Assembly: GCA_039881145.1 (NCBI GenBank)
Contig: JAYKKI010000013.1
Coordinates: 41,311,501 to 41,375,500 of the forward strand
Source: Druceiella hillmani
Lineage: Eukaryota; Arthropoda; Insecta; Lepidoptera; Hepialidae
Direction: 5' to 3'
DNA length: 64,000 nucleotides
Below, piece by piece: positions 48,060 through 59,829 of this stretch (position 1 is its first letter; each line of letters opens with the position of its first letter). The notes under the pieces are model-generated. The model was not told the DNA's origin, did not search any database, and was given only the letters and a program-made list of their open reading frames with translations. The position numbers and the translations under genes are program-made.

Positions 48060-48650
48060 CAAAGTTTTCTGATTTATTTTTACATCCGCGTGCGTTCACC
48101 TTGACGGTTATTTACTGTTCATCTCGACAGTTACATTGTTCAACTGTCTCGTCCATAGCTCGTTCACTCTAGTACGAGACAGTGGTTGTGAAAAACATTG
48201 TCTACTGTGTGGATAAACCCAGTTATCCATCTCAGAAGACAATTGAAAGGTCATTGTCGTGTCCTAAAGTAACACGTGACAATATTGTCTCGTTCCATTA
48301 TATTGTACACTCGTTATTGTCACGCGTGAACGCAGAGCATCAATGTGTTCGACACTCGAAAGTTTCAAGTCAATACCGAGTCTGTAGTGTACGCCGACAT
48401 AAAGATGTGCGTTCCGCGTAACGCAGCGTGGCAAATTAATTATACGCGATGATAAGCTGCCGTGTGTATAACTATCTTTATGTATCGCGTAACTCTGGTG
48501 TGCATGTATGTGTGTATAAGTAATGTTCGCCGCGCGCGCACCGGTGAGTCACGCGCGTTTAGCGCGTCGCGTAACGGTGCGGGGTATCTGTGACGGCGCG
48601 CCGTGCGGTTAAATGTTTCGTTGGCGAGAAGTTGAATTTGGTACCTGAAA
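48060..48650 (+). promoter_or_regulatory. CpG-rich region, candidate internal promoter and first exon
   Basis: CpG density rises from about 48080 and peaks at 48530-48610 (gttcgccgcgcgcgcaccgg, cgcgcgtttagcgcgtcgcg, gacggcgcgccgtgcgg). At 48541-48555 the sequence accg|gtgagtcacg is both a consensus splice donor and an AP-1-type tgagtca site. The stretch to the left has balanced composition, unlike the AT-rich surroundings, and may be transcribed. An alternative first exon of the long-intron gene ending at about 48542 is my inference. No protein frame is supported. Confidence 0.45.
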
Positions 48651-48769
48651 GTTCGGAATTCTATTAGTTAAGCTCGTCTGTCCGTCTGTTATACGGCCTT
48701 ACTATTGAACTCTTAGAGGTAGAGGGAAATCGGCAAAAGTCCCATGCAGTGTTGGTCCCAGATATTACA

Positions 48770-49892
48770 ATAATAAAAATGACATTCTTATATAGAGAAA
48801 ATTAAAAATAAACGCCTTGAAAGTTTTATGTAATTTATCAATAACATAAATGAGACAATTTTGCTTTTTTTATGAAAGTCAGATCACTTTCATAATAGTT
48901 CGCAAATACTATTTCCATGAAACGTTTGGAATGAGCAAAATGAAACGAAATGCAGATTGTGTTCCGTTGTATCCTACAACGGACAACGACCTTGAAGATC
49001 CACATAAAGGTGTACGTGGAGGAAAATCCTCGCAGTGGGGTCTGAGATATCGCAGTCTCATTGGGGATTCCCTCATCGACCGTGTTTGATCACCTGAAGA
49101 AGATCGGATACGCGAGCCGTTATGTCGTTTAGGTGCCCCGCCAGCTGACAGACCAACACAAGCAGAACCGGATGTGCATCTGCGATTCGTTCTTTATTCA
49201 AAACTCAAAGACTCCTTTCTGAAAATATGGGTCACCGGGGACGAATCGTGGAACCTTTACGATAATATGAGCTGGAAACGATATTGGTCCATGTCGGGTA
49301 GCAGCCTGCAGACAGTGGCGAAGCCAGGTCTGCACCCGAAGAAGATCCTCTTCTCTGAGTGGTGGGACTGGAAAGACGTGCTACACTACGACTTACTTGC
49401 ATCCGAACCAGACCATCGACTCGAACAAGTACTGTGATCGGCTCGGAGATTTGAAGGCGGCCATCGTGGAGAAGTGGCCAGAACTGCACAATAGACGGGA
49501 GGTTGTCTTCCATCATGACGACGCGCGACCGCACATATCTTCGGCCACTCGGGATGATATGTGGCAGTTAGGTTAGGACGTCCTACTGCATCCTGCATAT
49601 TTCCTCGAAATTGCTCCTTCAGATTACTCCCTCTTTCTCTTCCTGAAAAATTCCCATGCCGGTAAAAAATTCCATTTCCTGACGGATGTCAAAAACCACC
49701 TGGATTACTTTTTTTCCAACCGTCCCGCTGAGTTTTTAAAACCTGGTATTATGTCTCTTTCATCTAGATGGGCAAAGGCCAGTGAACAGAATGGAACGTA
49801 TTTGCTTCAATAAACTCAATTCATTTGTAAAAATTTGTCCTTTCTTTGTGACGCGAAAAACGTATATGGACTTCCCAGTCAGCCTAATAATA
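48770..49892 (+). mobile_element. mariner DNA transposon, dead copy
   Basis: A mariner-family transposase remnant ends about 50 bases before a TIR-like terminus, the reverse complement of which begins ttaggctgactgggaagtcc (49870-49889). No matching left terminus could be identified, so the left border is approximate. Leader sequence 48830-48900 is shared with 59890-59970. The element belongs to the Tc1/mariner superfamily by its transposase motifs. Confidence 0.85.
48930..49812 (+). pseudogene. mariner transposase pseudogene, DD34D
   Basis: Pieces in several frames read as a mariner transposase: HLKKIGYASRYVV then a TAG in place of Trp and VPRQLT (near 49087-49155), VTGDESW (near 49231), TVAKPGLHPKKILFSEWWDW (near 49315-49373), HHDDARPHISSATR (near 49514-49553) and APSDYSLF (near 49612-49635). 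The three catalytic aspartates survive, and the spacing of 34 residues between the second and third is the mariner type. Two TAG stops, frameshifts and the loss of much of the N-terminal DNA-binding part make it inactive. The C-terminus ends with SEQNGTYLLQ and TAA near 49812. Confidence 0.88.
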
Positions 49893-50458
49893 ATATTTGC
49901 CTCGTAATTAGGAAACAGGCTTTGATCTGTAACTATTTCTGTAAAAAAAGTTTTACATTTTTCTAATACAAGCGAACGAAGCCGTGAGCATAGGTAAAGT
50001 TTAGTACTACATAAATGTCACTGTTTGCGACAGTGTTAATATTCAATATTGATATAATTTCCTGTGTTAATTTTATTCGAAATTAAAAATTGACTTCTTA
50101 TCGATCGGCTTGATATTAATGTAGATAATAGATAAATTATTCGAAGACCGGAAGGTATTAAATAGACAAATATTTTTGGCTTTTTCTAAACATAATTTAG
50201 TCTAGACTGCCTAGAATTTAAAAGCGGAAAAATTATTTAAATAGTCTTATCTAAAAATCTTATTTCATCGGTTTATGTAAATAAGCATCTGACAAAATGA
50301 AAACAATCTAATTTTGTTTTTTATTTCCTTAATTATGAAACAATTTCTATTGTTAGTGAAGCGCATATATACATCGCAAGTGCTACTTTCAGTTCTATTT
50401 TCATATATTTTTTTCTTAACTGCACTGAAAACTATATCTTTTTGTATTTTTGCTTACC
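49893..50458 (+). other. no gene seen
   Basis: AT-rich DNA between the mariner and the minisatellite; no signature seen. Confidence 0.35.
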
Positions 50459-51197
50459 CTGCTTGTAAATCTGCTCAACATCGTTTTTAAATCCGCTGAT
50501 CAACATTCCATACTTTGCTTGTAAATCCGCTAATTAACGTCGGTTGTAAATCCACTGATCAACATCATTTGCAATTCCGCTGATTAACATTTCACACTCT
50601 GCTTGTAAATCCACAGATCAATATCGTTTGTAAATCTGATGATCAACATTCCGTACTTTGATTGTAAATCTGCTGGTCAACATCGTTTTTAAATACGCTG
50701 ATCAACGTTCCGTACTCGGCTTGTAAATATGTTGATCAACGTCGTTTGTGAATACGTTGACTAACATTCTGTACTCTGTTTGTAAATCCGCAGATCAATA
50801 TCGTTTGTAAATCTGCTGATCAACATTCCGTACTTTGATTATAAATATGCTGGTCAGCATCGTTTTTAAATCCTGATCCAACGTTCCAGCTGATTCAAAG
50901 TTCCGTATTCGGCATGTAAATATGCTGGTCAACGTCGTTTGTAAATACGTTGACCAACATTCTGTACTCTGCTTGTAAATCCGCTGATCAACATCGTTTG
51001 TAAATTCGTTAATCAACATCGTTTGTAAATCCGCTGATCAATATCGTTTTTAAGTCTGCTGATCGACATCGTTTGCAAATTCGCTGATCAACGTTTCGTA
51101 CTCTGCTGCTAAATTCATTAATCAAAATCATTTGAAAATCCATTGGACAACATCCTTTATAAATCCGCTGGTCAACATCTTTGTAAATCCGCTCACC
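50459..51197 (+). repeat. minisatellite of alternating 25- and 34-bp units
   Basis: About 25 units share (t/c)tgtaaatccgctgatcaaca. A 25-bp form begins cgtttgtaaat, and a 34-bp form has the extra tccgtactctgc, often alternating to give a 59-bp higher-order unit. Most units keep tgatca, a six-base palindrome. Apparent frames on the minus strand (NVDQRIYK-like) are products of the repeat, not a protein. Confidence 0.9.
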
Positions 51198-51668
51198 ATA
51201 CATTTCTATTTTTTTTTACTTATTCAGGACCTAATTTATTTAAACGAATGCGTAAAGTCGACGCTAAAATATGAATCGACATGTTGTACCACTTTTACTG
51301 TGCAAAGATTTTAATACACGTGGAATGAAACCACGTTGTTTTAAGCAATCAGCGTTTCTTTAATTGTTCATTCTTATCACCATCTATCATATTCTTATCA
51401 TAATCTGATACCGTAAAGCCTCAGCGGCACGTCGGGAGTGACGTTTGACGAAAAATGTTATAAAACAGGATGCGGAAATAGAGTTTTGAGGAAAAAGTAA
51501 TTTCATTCGTTTAAAATGGCCTTCTGAGCAAAAAATTAACTGCCTTCGTTTAAAATGGGCTCTTGAAGATAATTTACGACTCTCCGCAAAGTCGATCTTT
51601 TTAATAAATTACGCGGTCGACGTTTTCGGTTGTAAAGTAATAGCGCCATAGTCAGTATTACTGAGATT
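51198..51668 (+). other. no gene seen
   Basis: Mixed-composition DNA. A partial direct repeat (ttcattcgtttaaaatgg(c)c / cttcgtttaaaatgggc) lies at 51502-51560. No gene. Confidence 0.35.
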
Positions 51669-53469
51669 GATATCAGCGAACGATAGTAATCTATGTGTGT
51701 CACACTCCGTCATAGCAATTACGCCATAAGAAAATGCCAAATAAACTTATTGATATCTCCACTCCATAGATGCGCAGAAATGTTGCGCGTAGAGGCTGCC
51801 TAAAGGTGACATTTTTAACGCTCTAAACTTCGTACGAACAGAGACTAACGGTTATACTTTTTTTAACGCTCTGAACTTCTAATTTTACTCCTTATAAAAC
51901 TTCATACCGGGCGCTATATGTGAAAATCGATTCTTAAGGAGTAAACTCCAAAAATACAAAGTTTGAAAAATTGCTGATCAATTAATTTCTTTTAACATTC
52001 AAGCTTGCCGATTTCATTTTAGGATTTTTTTAAGCTTCGTTTTCTAATCATTTTTACAGTTTTAAACAGGCGTACACGAAATTTTACGGGTAGATGCTTC
52101 AGATGAAGAACTCAATTAATATGCCAAATATAAAAAACAACAGTTTTTTTGGCGAGAAACACACTGTCATGGGTTAATTTTTTTTCCGTTTTCGCATGTT
52201 TCTTAAAGTCATTCAAAGATATTTCCACAATTTCGATTCAAAATTAAAAAAAGGGTGCGTGTACTTATGTACGCGCGTGAGAAGTTATACTTCTTTGGCA
52301 TCATTAAATAATACATACGGATAGATAACCTCAATTATATTGGAGCACTTGAAAAAGTCTATAAACACAATTTTTTCACTAATATTTACGAATAGTAAAT
52401 ATATTAATCAAAATATTGAATTTAAATCACTACTGAATATAATTTATCAGCACATATATAAATCGCACTTATATGAAACTAAAACACGTGTGTGAATGTA
52501 GACACTAGAAACATGTGGATAAATACTATGAATTTTCAAAACAGTGAACAGAGGCAACGATGGTGCCAATAGCTTTTGTTTCGAGACTGCAACCGCTGCA
52601 ACTTCATACTGTAACTTTTGTGTGACGAATCTTAAAATTTCACTCTCATCATTTTTTCATAACGCGCCTAAAGAAGTATAACTTCAACAAATTACAAAGT
52701 TACGGCCATTTTAATTGAAACATATTATATTGATATTTATAACGTTCCTTTATACATATAAATCGTATATTGACAAGGATCGTATAACTAAGATAATGAC
52801 AATAACGCAGGGGATGGATCATCTTATGGTCATGGGATTTAGGAACTGTAAAAAAATTTTGTATTATAAATATGTACAGGAATTTGCAATTTCGTTTTTC
52901 TCGAAATGACGTTATGAAGGCGTCCAGATGACAAACTCATACACTAGTAGTCTGATTTCCAACTTTCTTTAACGAAAATTTAACTTTGTTTGAAAAAATT
53001 AAAAACTTCGCCAAAGTACAAACATATCGATTGTGAAAAAAAAAAGTTTTATAAATGAAGGTTTACCGAAATGTTTCATGAATAATGCGGACACGATTGT
53101 TAAAGAGTCAAAAAGTTGTACACTATAACATTGTATTTTGGGAGTTTACTCCTTAAGAATCGTTTTCACATATAGCGCCTGGTATGAAGTTTTATGAGGA
53201 GTAAAATCAGAAGTTCAGAGCGTTAAAATAGAGTGTGACCGTTAGTTTCTGATCGTATGCAGAGTGTTAAAAACAATGTAACCGTTAGGTAGCCTGTCCG
53301 CGCAACATTTCTGCGCAACTTTAGAGTGAGATATCATTATGTTTATTTCGCATTTTCTTATAGCGCAATCGCAATGACAGAGTGTGACACACCTATTGGC
53401 ATTTTCTTATGGCGTAATCGCAATGACGGAGTGTGACACACATAGTTTACTATCGTTCGCTTATATCAA
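51669..53469. mobile_element. foldback element with ~290-bp terminal inverted repeats
   Basis: 51669-51955 is the reverse complement of 53136-53469 over almost its whole length, diverged by substitutions and indels. Shared blocks include gagtttactccttaagaatc, cacatatagcgcc, atgaagttttat and gtgtgacacacat. The right arm has an internal duplication of about 48 bp (cattttcttat(a/g)gcg...gtgtgacacac). The 1.2-kb interior encodes no protein I can support. It is a non-autonomous foldback or long-TIR MITE. Target duplications were not resolved. Confidence 0.85.
52265..52695. mobile_element. nested TIR element with gaagttatacttcttt ends
   Basis: Inside the foldback, gagaagttatacttctttgg near 52288 and cctaaagaagtataacttca near 52667 are inverted. 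The right part (gatggtgccaatagcttttg, gagactgcaaccgctgcaac, cataacgcgcctaaagaagt) matches, from memory, a very common lepidopteran repeat. It is probably a smaller element that inserted into, or is part of, the foldback. Confidence 0.6.
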
Positions 53470-54195
53470 GATGTAATTATTAAATGTAATTATGCGTGAA
53501 TATTTAGTATCTTCAATTTCTTTAAATTTTTTATTTAGTAACGTCAGACTAAGAGTTTTTACACATTTACGTCTAAAAATGGACCTTTTTCTCGTCTGCC
53601 CTTATTATTTTTATTCAGTCGCGAAAAGTAATTATATCGAAAAGGGCCAAGTTCCTGAATGCTCTTTTGCTTTTCCAATTTACTTCGTCTATTTAATATA
53701 AAAATTGTGTTTTTTGTTTTTGGTCATTCCCTTGTTTTCTGTCACTAATTAACTTGCTAATTAAAATTATTTTTTTTTAATTTGAAATTTTTATCAAATT
53801 TTCATCACATGTATGAATCACGCTACTAAAGGTGTAACGCAATCACAATTTAATAGTAAATCAACCAATCTCATGTTACGTCACAAACACAATTGGATAA
53901 TTTTACATCAAAGAGTAGTACGTAGACTTATCCGAGTTACGACAGAAAATAATACCTAAACTCTATAATTGGTGCTGTCAATCAACGTAATCATAGCAGC
54001 CATAGCAGATATAAGTGTGATAGTTATCTTTTTTATCGCACGTGTAAAAAGTTTAAAAGCAATCGTACACATCGTTCAATGTTGATACATCTTTAAATGC
54101 GCACGAAGTACAGACAAACATACGTGTGGTTCTGATTATCCACTATGATTTTGCCCTGAAACAACTTCCTTTGATTTTCATGAACCGAACGCTTG
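53470..54195 (+). other. no gene seen
   Basis: AT-rich, no signature. Confidence 0.35.
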
Positions 54196-54204
54196 ACGTC
54201 CATA

Positions 54205-54347
54205 TACGGTCAGGACTGCCAGTCGAGCTTACTGACAGTTTTATCAGTCGAGTCGGACCAAGAGTCAAGAGCCCTTTATCAACTGCGCCCCAAACGCTCG
54301 TATGCACCAAACACGGTCAGGACTCTCAGTCGGACTTACTGACAGTT
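54205..54347 (+). repeat. direct repeat pair, about 34 bp
   Basis: cggtcaggactgccagtcga then gcttactgacagtt at 54206 recurs as cggtcaggactctcagtcgg then acttactgacagtt near 54314. The offset is about 108 bp. It may be a remnant of an older array. Confidence 0.75.
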
Positions 54348-54608
54348 AAAAATCTATTTAATTATAACAACTGACTTAAAAAATTCTATCACTTTTGAAA
54401 AGATGACATTACGAAATTGTATAGACTCTTTTTGTACCTATTTGATTAATATTTATACAAATATAGAGAAATTTATGATCGTAAATATTGATCAAGGTAC
54501 GACAGAGATGGAAAGCGGTGAACTCAATAGATGGAGACGCACAACTGGTTGTCTGCACTGCGTTGTAGACGGAGCGGGGTTACGTTACATATGCCTCTGC
54601 GCCATGAC

Positions 54609-55356
54609 TCACACTTTGCAGAACGTTCGATGCGCTCGCTCATTGACAGTGTATCCATTAGTGACAATAAGTAAGGTCACACTTTACAGAACGTCCGATA
54701 CGCTCGCTCATTGACAATGTATCTATTAGTGACAATATGTAATGTCACACTTTGCAGAACGTCCGATGCGCTCGCTCATTGACAATGTATCTATTAGTGA
54801 CAATATGTAATGTCACACTTTGCAGAACGTCCGAAGCGCTCGCTCATTGACAGTGTATCTATTAGTGACAATAAGTAAGGTCACACTTTACAGAACGTCC
54901 GATACGCTCGCTCATTGACAATGTATCTATTAGTGACAATATGTAATGTCACACTTTGCAGAACGTCCGATGCGCTCGCTCATTGATGGTGTATCTATTA
55001 GTGACAATAAGTAATGTCACACTTTGCAGAACGTCCGATGCGCTCGTTCATTAACAGTGTATTTATTAGTGACAATAAGTAAGGTCACACTTTACAGAAC
55101 GTCCGATGCGTTCGCTCATTAACAGTGTATCTATTAGTGACAATAAGTATTGTCACATTTTGCAGAACGTCCGATGCGCTCGCTCATTGACAGTGTATCT
55201 ATTAGTGACAATAAGTAAGGTCACACTTTACAGAACATCCGATGCGCTCGCTCATTGACAATGTATCTATTAGTGACAATAAGTAAGGTCACACTTTACA
55301 GAACGTCCGATACGCTCGCTCATTGACAGTGTATCTATTAGTGACAATAAGTAATC
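54609..55356 (+). repeat. 68-bp minisatellite, eleven copies
   Basis: The unit tcacactttgcagaacgtcc - gatgcgctcgctcattgaca - gtgtatctattagtgacaat - aagtaagg repeats with exact 68-bp spacing from 54609 to a last start at 55289. Variant bases (ttgca/ttaca, ataagtaag/atatgtaat) alternate along the array, suggesting a higher-order 136-bp or mixed organisation. Confidence 0.95.
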
Positions 55357-56020
55357 ATATTTGTCTGTAGTTTCATTGAAATCCAGTGTCTCTTTCGTTT
55401 TGTGGTTTTTTCGTTACTTTTTTTTTTGGAACTGCTGTTTTGTTGCTTTCCTAGAATAATCGTTGTACAAAATTATTGTCGACCAGCGCGCCAACTCGAA
55501 TGTTGAGGGTATAAGCAATTATAACTCGATTAGTTTTACAAATACTTAACTTTTCATACAGTTTTTTTGGAAAGAGGTGATTTCCTCAAAAAATTATACC
55601 ATTTACATAATTCTTTAGAAATTTTGATTTTTGTTTTTTTTTATTGGTCAACTATCAGAATAAGAAGCCTGTTAGGATATATCCTTAATAAAAATTGAAC
55701 TATTAACGAATATTTTCGCAATTATTTGTCAAATATTTTATTTTTATGAACAGTTTTCGAAAAAAACCTCTCTTTTTGTGTGCCCATTGAATAATCTCGG
55801 CCTTCGTTTTGTATGGATTTTCTTTCCTCTCCTAGCTGGTCCCTGTGTTTTTAACTTTTTTTTTACAATTTTTTTTAATAAACAACAAAAAATATGTGGA
55901 GTGTGTGGTTTTACTGACTATATGTATCTTTCATAAATATGGACAAATTTCGCATAATTGAAATCTTTCGGAAATAGTTACCTATGTAAGTACTTAACAA
56001 AATATATGAATGGGTATTTA
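55357..56020 (+). other. no gene seen
   Basis: AT-rich, with several T-runs; no gene or repeat recognised. Confidence 0.35.
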
Positions 56021-56351
56021 TATACACGGTGTCCGGGAATAAATGACGGACAAAGAAAGACGTCATTCGTTGACTGAAAAATAGTAAACTGATTGTCGTT
56101 AAAATAAAATTTAAAAGATCTGCTGTTCGTTACATTGAATAAAAGAGTATATGCAGTAGTCGCGGCTAGCATGAGCTTGTGTGCGTGCGTTAGCAGTATT
56201 AGGTGTGTCAAAAAGAGTTATGCGTAATATTTTTTTTGCACTCAATTAGAAAAAGGCGTGTTTTGCGTTTTATTTCAGCGACAATTTACTCCTTTATAGC
56301 CAACGAATAACGTCTTTCTTTGTCCGACATTTATTCCCGACACCGTGTATA
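56021..56351. mobile_element. 331-bp MITE with ~52-bp TIRs
   Basis: The left end tatacacggtgtccgggaat... and the right end ...attcccgacaccgtgtata are inverted repeats that match over about 52 bases, with one indel and about two mismatches; they include aaatgacggacaaagaaaga. The outermost bases are TA on both sides, which would fit the TA target duplication of Tc1/mariner elements. No coding capacity. The good TIR identity suggests recent movement. Confidence 0.9.
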
Positions 56352-56864
56352 ATCAAATACGTAATGTTCGTATTGTCCACGCGAGCAAAGACGCAGAGAA
56401 CTCTGCTAGTTTTATTATAAGTATATATTATTTACAGGTTAGTTTGCAGTGTTAATTTTTATTGGAGCATTGCGCCGTTGCCCCGTTGCTTGGAATTGTT
56501 TAGAGTTACCTATATAACATTGTCTGATATCCTTGATAGTGACACGAGCGTAAGATAATACTAATGATATAAAACAATATGAAGTGCATAAATGCATATA
56601 TATGCAGTGGCGTGCCGACCATACGTGATTGCATTTATACAATAGTATGTATGGTATATGTCTCAGCCGTACCTGAGAAGTTGGCTTCTGTCCACGTGGC
56701 GAAAGCGGAGCCCACACGCAATCATGGATCGCCGTGTGACGCATTATTATTGTCCGTGGTCAACCGAGAGACGAGCATACACATTTTGTTTAAAAAAATA
56801 TCTTCAACCAGATTTTACCCGTTGCTTCGCTTACGTAGAATTCAAAACAACAAAAGATTTTGGT
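56352..56864 (+). other. no gene seen
   Basis: Mixed composition around 56560-56780 (ggcgtgccgacc, cacgtggcgaaagcggagcc) with short open frames on both strands lacking any family signature. The text around 56790-56860 (ccagattttacccgttgctt, cgcttacgtagaattc) hints at an old interspersed repeat. Confidence 0.3.
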
Positions 56865-57735
56865 TCTAGTTTTATTTCGTGGATTTAATCATGGAATTGT
56901 TACTGCTTGATAGGGGGATTCGAGTAAAATATTTGTTGTTAAGTCACCACCTTTATATAGCATATATTGTCTAAAAATGCACGTCTAAAGGCCTGAAAAT
57001 GAAGTTTGAATAAATTTTTTGACACTCGACCGCCATGTTGTTAGCGCTCGGTCAGTTCCGCCATTCTTCGGATGCATTCGGAATTTATCAAGCGTTTCAC
57101 AACGTTATGGGCACGTTCGATTCTAGTTTTATTTTGTTTGACATAATCATGGAATTGATACTGCTTGATAGGGGGATTCAACTAAAATATTTGTTGTTAT
57201 GTCACTATTCTTTATACAGCATATAATGCGTAGAAATACATATATGCATTATACGGTCACAAAATTAAATGCACGTTTAATGGCCCGAAAATTGGCGGTA
57301 ACCTGCCAATTAGCTTTTGAATAAATTTTTTGACATTCTCGACCGCCATGTTGTTAGCGCTCGGTCAGTTCCGCCATTCTTCGGATGCATTCGGAATTTA
57401 TCAAGCGTTTCACAACGTTATGGGCACGTTTGATTCTAGTTTTATTTTGTTTGACATAATCATGGAATTGATACTGCTTGATAGGGGGATTCAAGTAAAA
57501 TATTTGTTGTTATGTCACTATTCTTTATACAGCATATAATGCGTAGAAATATATATATGCATTATACGGTCACAAAATTAAATGCACGTTTAATGGCCAG
57601 AAAATCGGCGGTAACCTGCCAATTAGCTTTTGAATAAATTTTTTGACATTCTCGACCGCCATGTTGTTAGCGCTCGGTCAACTCCGCCGTTCTTCGGATG
57701 CATTCGGAATTAATCAAGCGTTTCACAATTATAAC
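56865..57735 (+). repeat. 313-bp tandem repeat, about 2.7 copies
   Basis: accgccatgttgttagcgct starts at 57029, 57342 and 57655, an exact 313-bp period. The first partial copy (from about 56865) is diverged; the next two are nearly identical, including gatagggggattca and tatatgcattatacggtcac. Each unit has a small inverted motif (attggcggtaacctgccaat) near its end. The last unit breaks off near 57730. The 63-69 codon frames inside are not supported as genes. Confidence 0.9.
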
Positions 57736-58730
57736 GTGACAGAACGTCTTAGACCCCCCGTGTCTACTTAATGTTTAAAATTAAATTTTATGAAACATTG
57801 ATTTTAAATAAGCCTTTGTAATATAACATTAAGAACCAGCGGATAAAGAGATAAATTATATATTCTGTTCCCTAAGAAATTGTTATATTTTTCTGTACAA
57901 AAACTGCTCTTTATATTAATTCTGTAATACGGTTTATATGTATGCACAATTTGATAATGATTCGTCAAATAGTTATTAGAAAAGAGAAAAATACATTTAT
58001 TTTAATAAAATTCGCCATCTAGTGGATAATTATAAAACTACCCTTTAATGTTAAGTACAATAGACACAGATTGTAAGTTGTTATATACATATGTGTATAT
58101 TCTAAGTTGTAAATATTAAATAAGGGTAGGAGCACGTTGAGAATAGGTAAAGGATTATGAGATAATGAGGTATAAAAGAAATTTCGACCCTCATAAGATA
58201 ATCATCTTAGATAATGAGATCTCCTACGATTGTTGGAACACAGATGCTAGGAAGCACTTTATGTGTTTACATCTCGCGATAAGATTCAATTTTTGTAAAC
58301 TAAACACTGTATTGTTTTTATGAATTATTAAAATGTGTTTACACAATACTCTACACCATATTTACGCATTATAAATAATTTTGATTGTTTACAATACGTA
58401 CGCTATGAGGACTTCACACGGAAAAGTGACATTACTGTAAACGTGTGTTATTATTTATTTACCACAGGCGGCGCTGACGGCATTTTGTACGGTCTGTTTA
58501 AAAAAAAATCGACACGCCTGTTTACCTAAAATGTCAATATACGACCTTGCTTGATAATTGTAATGTACATGGTAAAAATGTTCGTGAAATATCAAGGAAA
58601 CTGTCAGAAATATACAATTATGTAATAAGATGACTAACGGCACTATCTGGCCTTGTTCGGGTACAAAATGGTTTCGTTAAGTTAGGGATAAAATATATAG
58701 TTATATTTTTAGATAATTGTAAACTCTGCG
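57736..58730 (+). other. no gene seen
   Basis: AT-rich. A TATA-box-like gaggtataaaag at 58168 followed by a small imperfect hairpin (ataagataatcatcttagat, 58193-58215) is visible, but with no downstream gene it may be a worn LTR or chance. Confidence 0.35.
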
Positions 58731-58775
58731 TTATTGGATTGTTAAATTAATTGTTATTGGATTGTTAAATTAATT
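58731..58775 (+). repeat. 22-bp tandem duplication
   Basis: ttattggattgttaaattaa occurs twice back to back, followed by ttg or tta. Local slippage. Confidence 0.8.
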
Positions 58776-59290
58776 ACTTAACTCGTGGTTTAATTTTTAA
58801 CATGTTTCAGAGTAGGTGCAATCGTTTCTCCCTAAAGTGCGATTACTCCTTAAAATGCTTTTTTAGTCGGTTCGGTTAACTTCTTAAAATGCAAAGCATT
58901 GACCTAGGACGCTGAGATGAATTCACGTGTTTTGTTAGCATTCTGTTTCTGAAGGGTCCGAATGGACCATATAGCATCAGTCTGTTTCCGTCCTACGGTT
59001 TCTAAACTATAAATGATATATGCATAGTTCCGGATTATATAAAATGATAATCTAAAGTCAGCCAAAAATTGGCAAACAAAGGTTTTGGGAGAAGTCTCTA
59101 TTTTATGCGAAGCGATAATGAAAATAATTGGAAACAGGTTTTTAAACCAAGTTAGGAAATGTATTTTCAAATTGTTGATTTTATTTCAAACCTGTAACAT
59201 TGAAATATATTTGAGGTACCCGAAAATATGTGAAAATTGGCCGTTTCTCCCACCATCACAAAAATATATCAAATGCAAATCTAAAGCAAG

Positions 59291-59733
59291 TAATAGGGTA
59301 TTTGACTATATTTCTTTTATTACTAAAATAGAATAAGTAAAAACTTTAAAAATGGTTAAAATAAATATATCGTACCTAAGACTTCATTACAAAGTTATAA
59401 CGTCTTAAAGACTGACGAACGACGATTCGCACGATAACGCCCCATAAAGAACAGAACTGGCTTATGACGTCACTGGCCAGTTATTTAGCATACATTATAA
59501 GGGAGTTTATTAAATATTTTTAGTATCGCGTTTAATATTGCGTTTAAGTTATATATTGCATATATTTTTTATGTGCATATATTTTTTTTTTAATTTGACA
59601 CCTTTTCCTATTTAGAAATATTGATTAATTGTTAATTATATGTGTTATTTTTTTATCACACATTTTTTTAAACCTACTCTGCAGTGTTAAAACATTTCTC
59701 CAAAAAATTTCGACATCAATCAAATACCCTATT
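59291..59733 (+). mobile_element. short TIR element, copy 2 (MITE-like)
   Basis: This better-preserved copy of the 30.2-kb element has the left end taatagggtatttga (59291-59305) and the right end tcaaataccctattg (59719-59733), inverted with 14 of 15 matches. The internal blocks match copy 1 in the same orientation. No coding capacity. The flanks do not show an obvious target duplication longer than a possible TA. Confidence 0.75.
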
Positions 59734-59829
59734 GTGCGCTAAGGGTGACGATAAATAAAGGAAATAGGGCAAATAGGGAATAGGAGAGGAAATAGGGAAA
59801 AAAATCAATATAGTGCGAGTCACAGAAAT

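Noticed and set aside
58160..58330. gaggtataaaag as a gene promoter or LTR
   Set aside because: No downstream exon, primer-binding site, polypurine tract or matching second LTR was seen.
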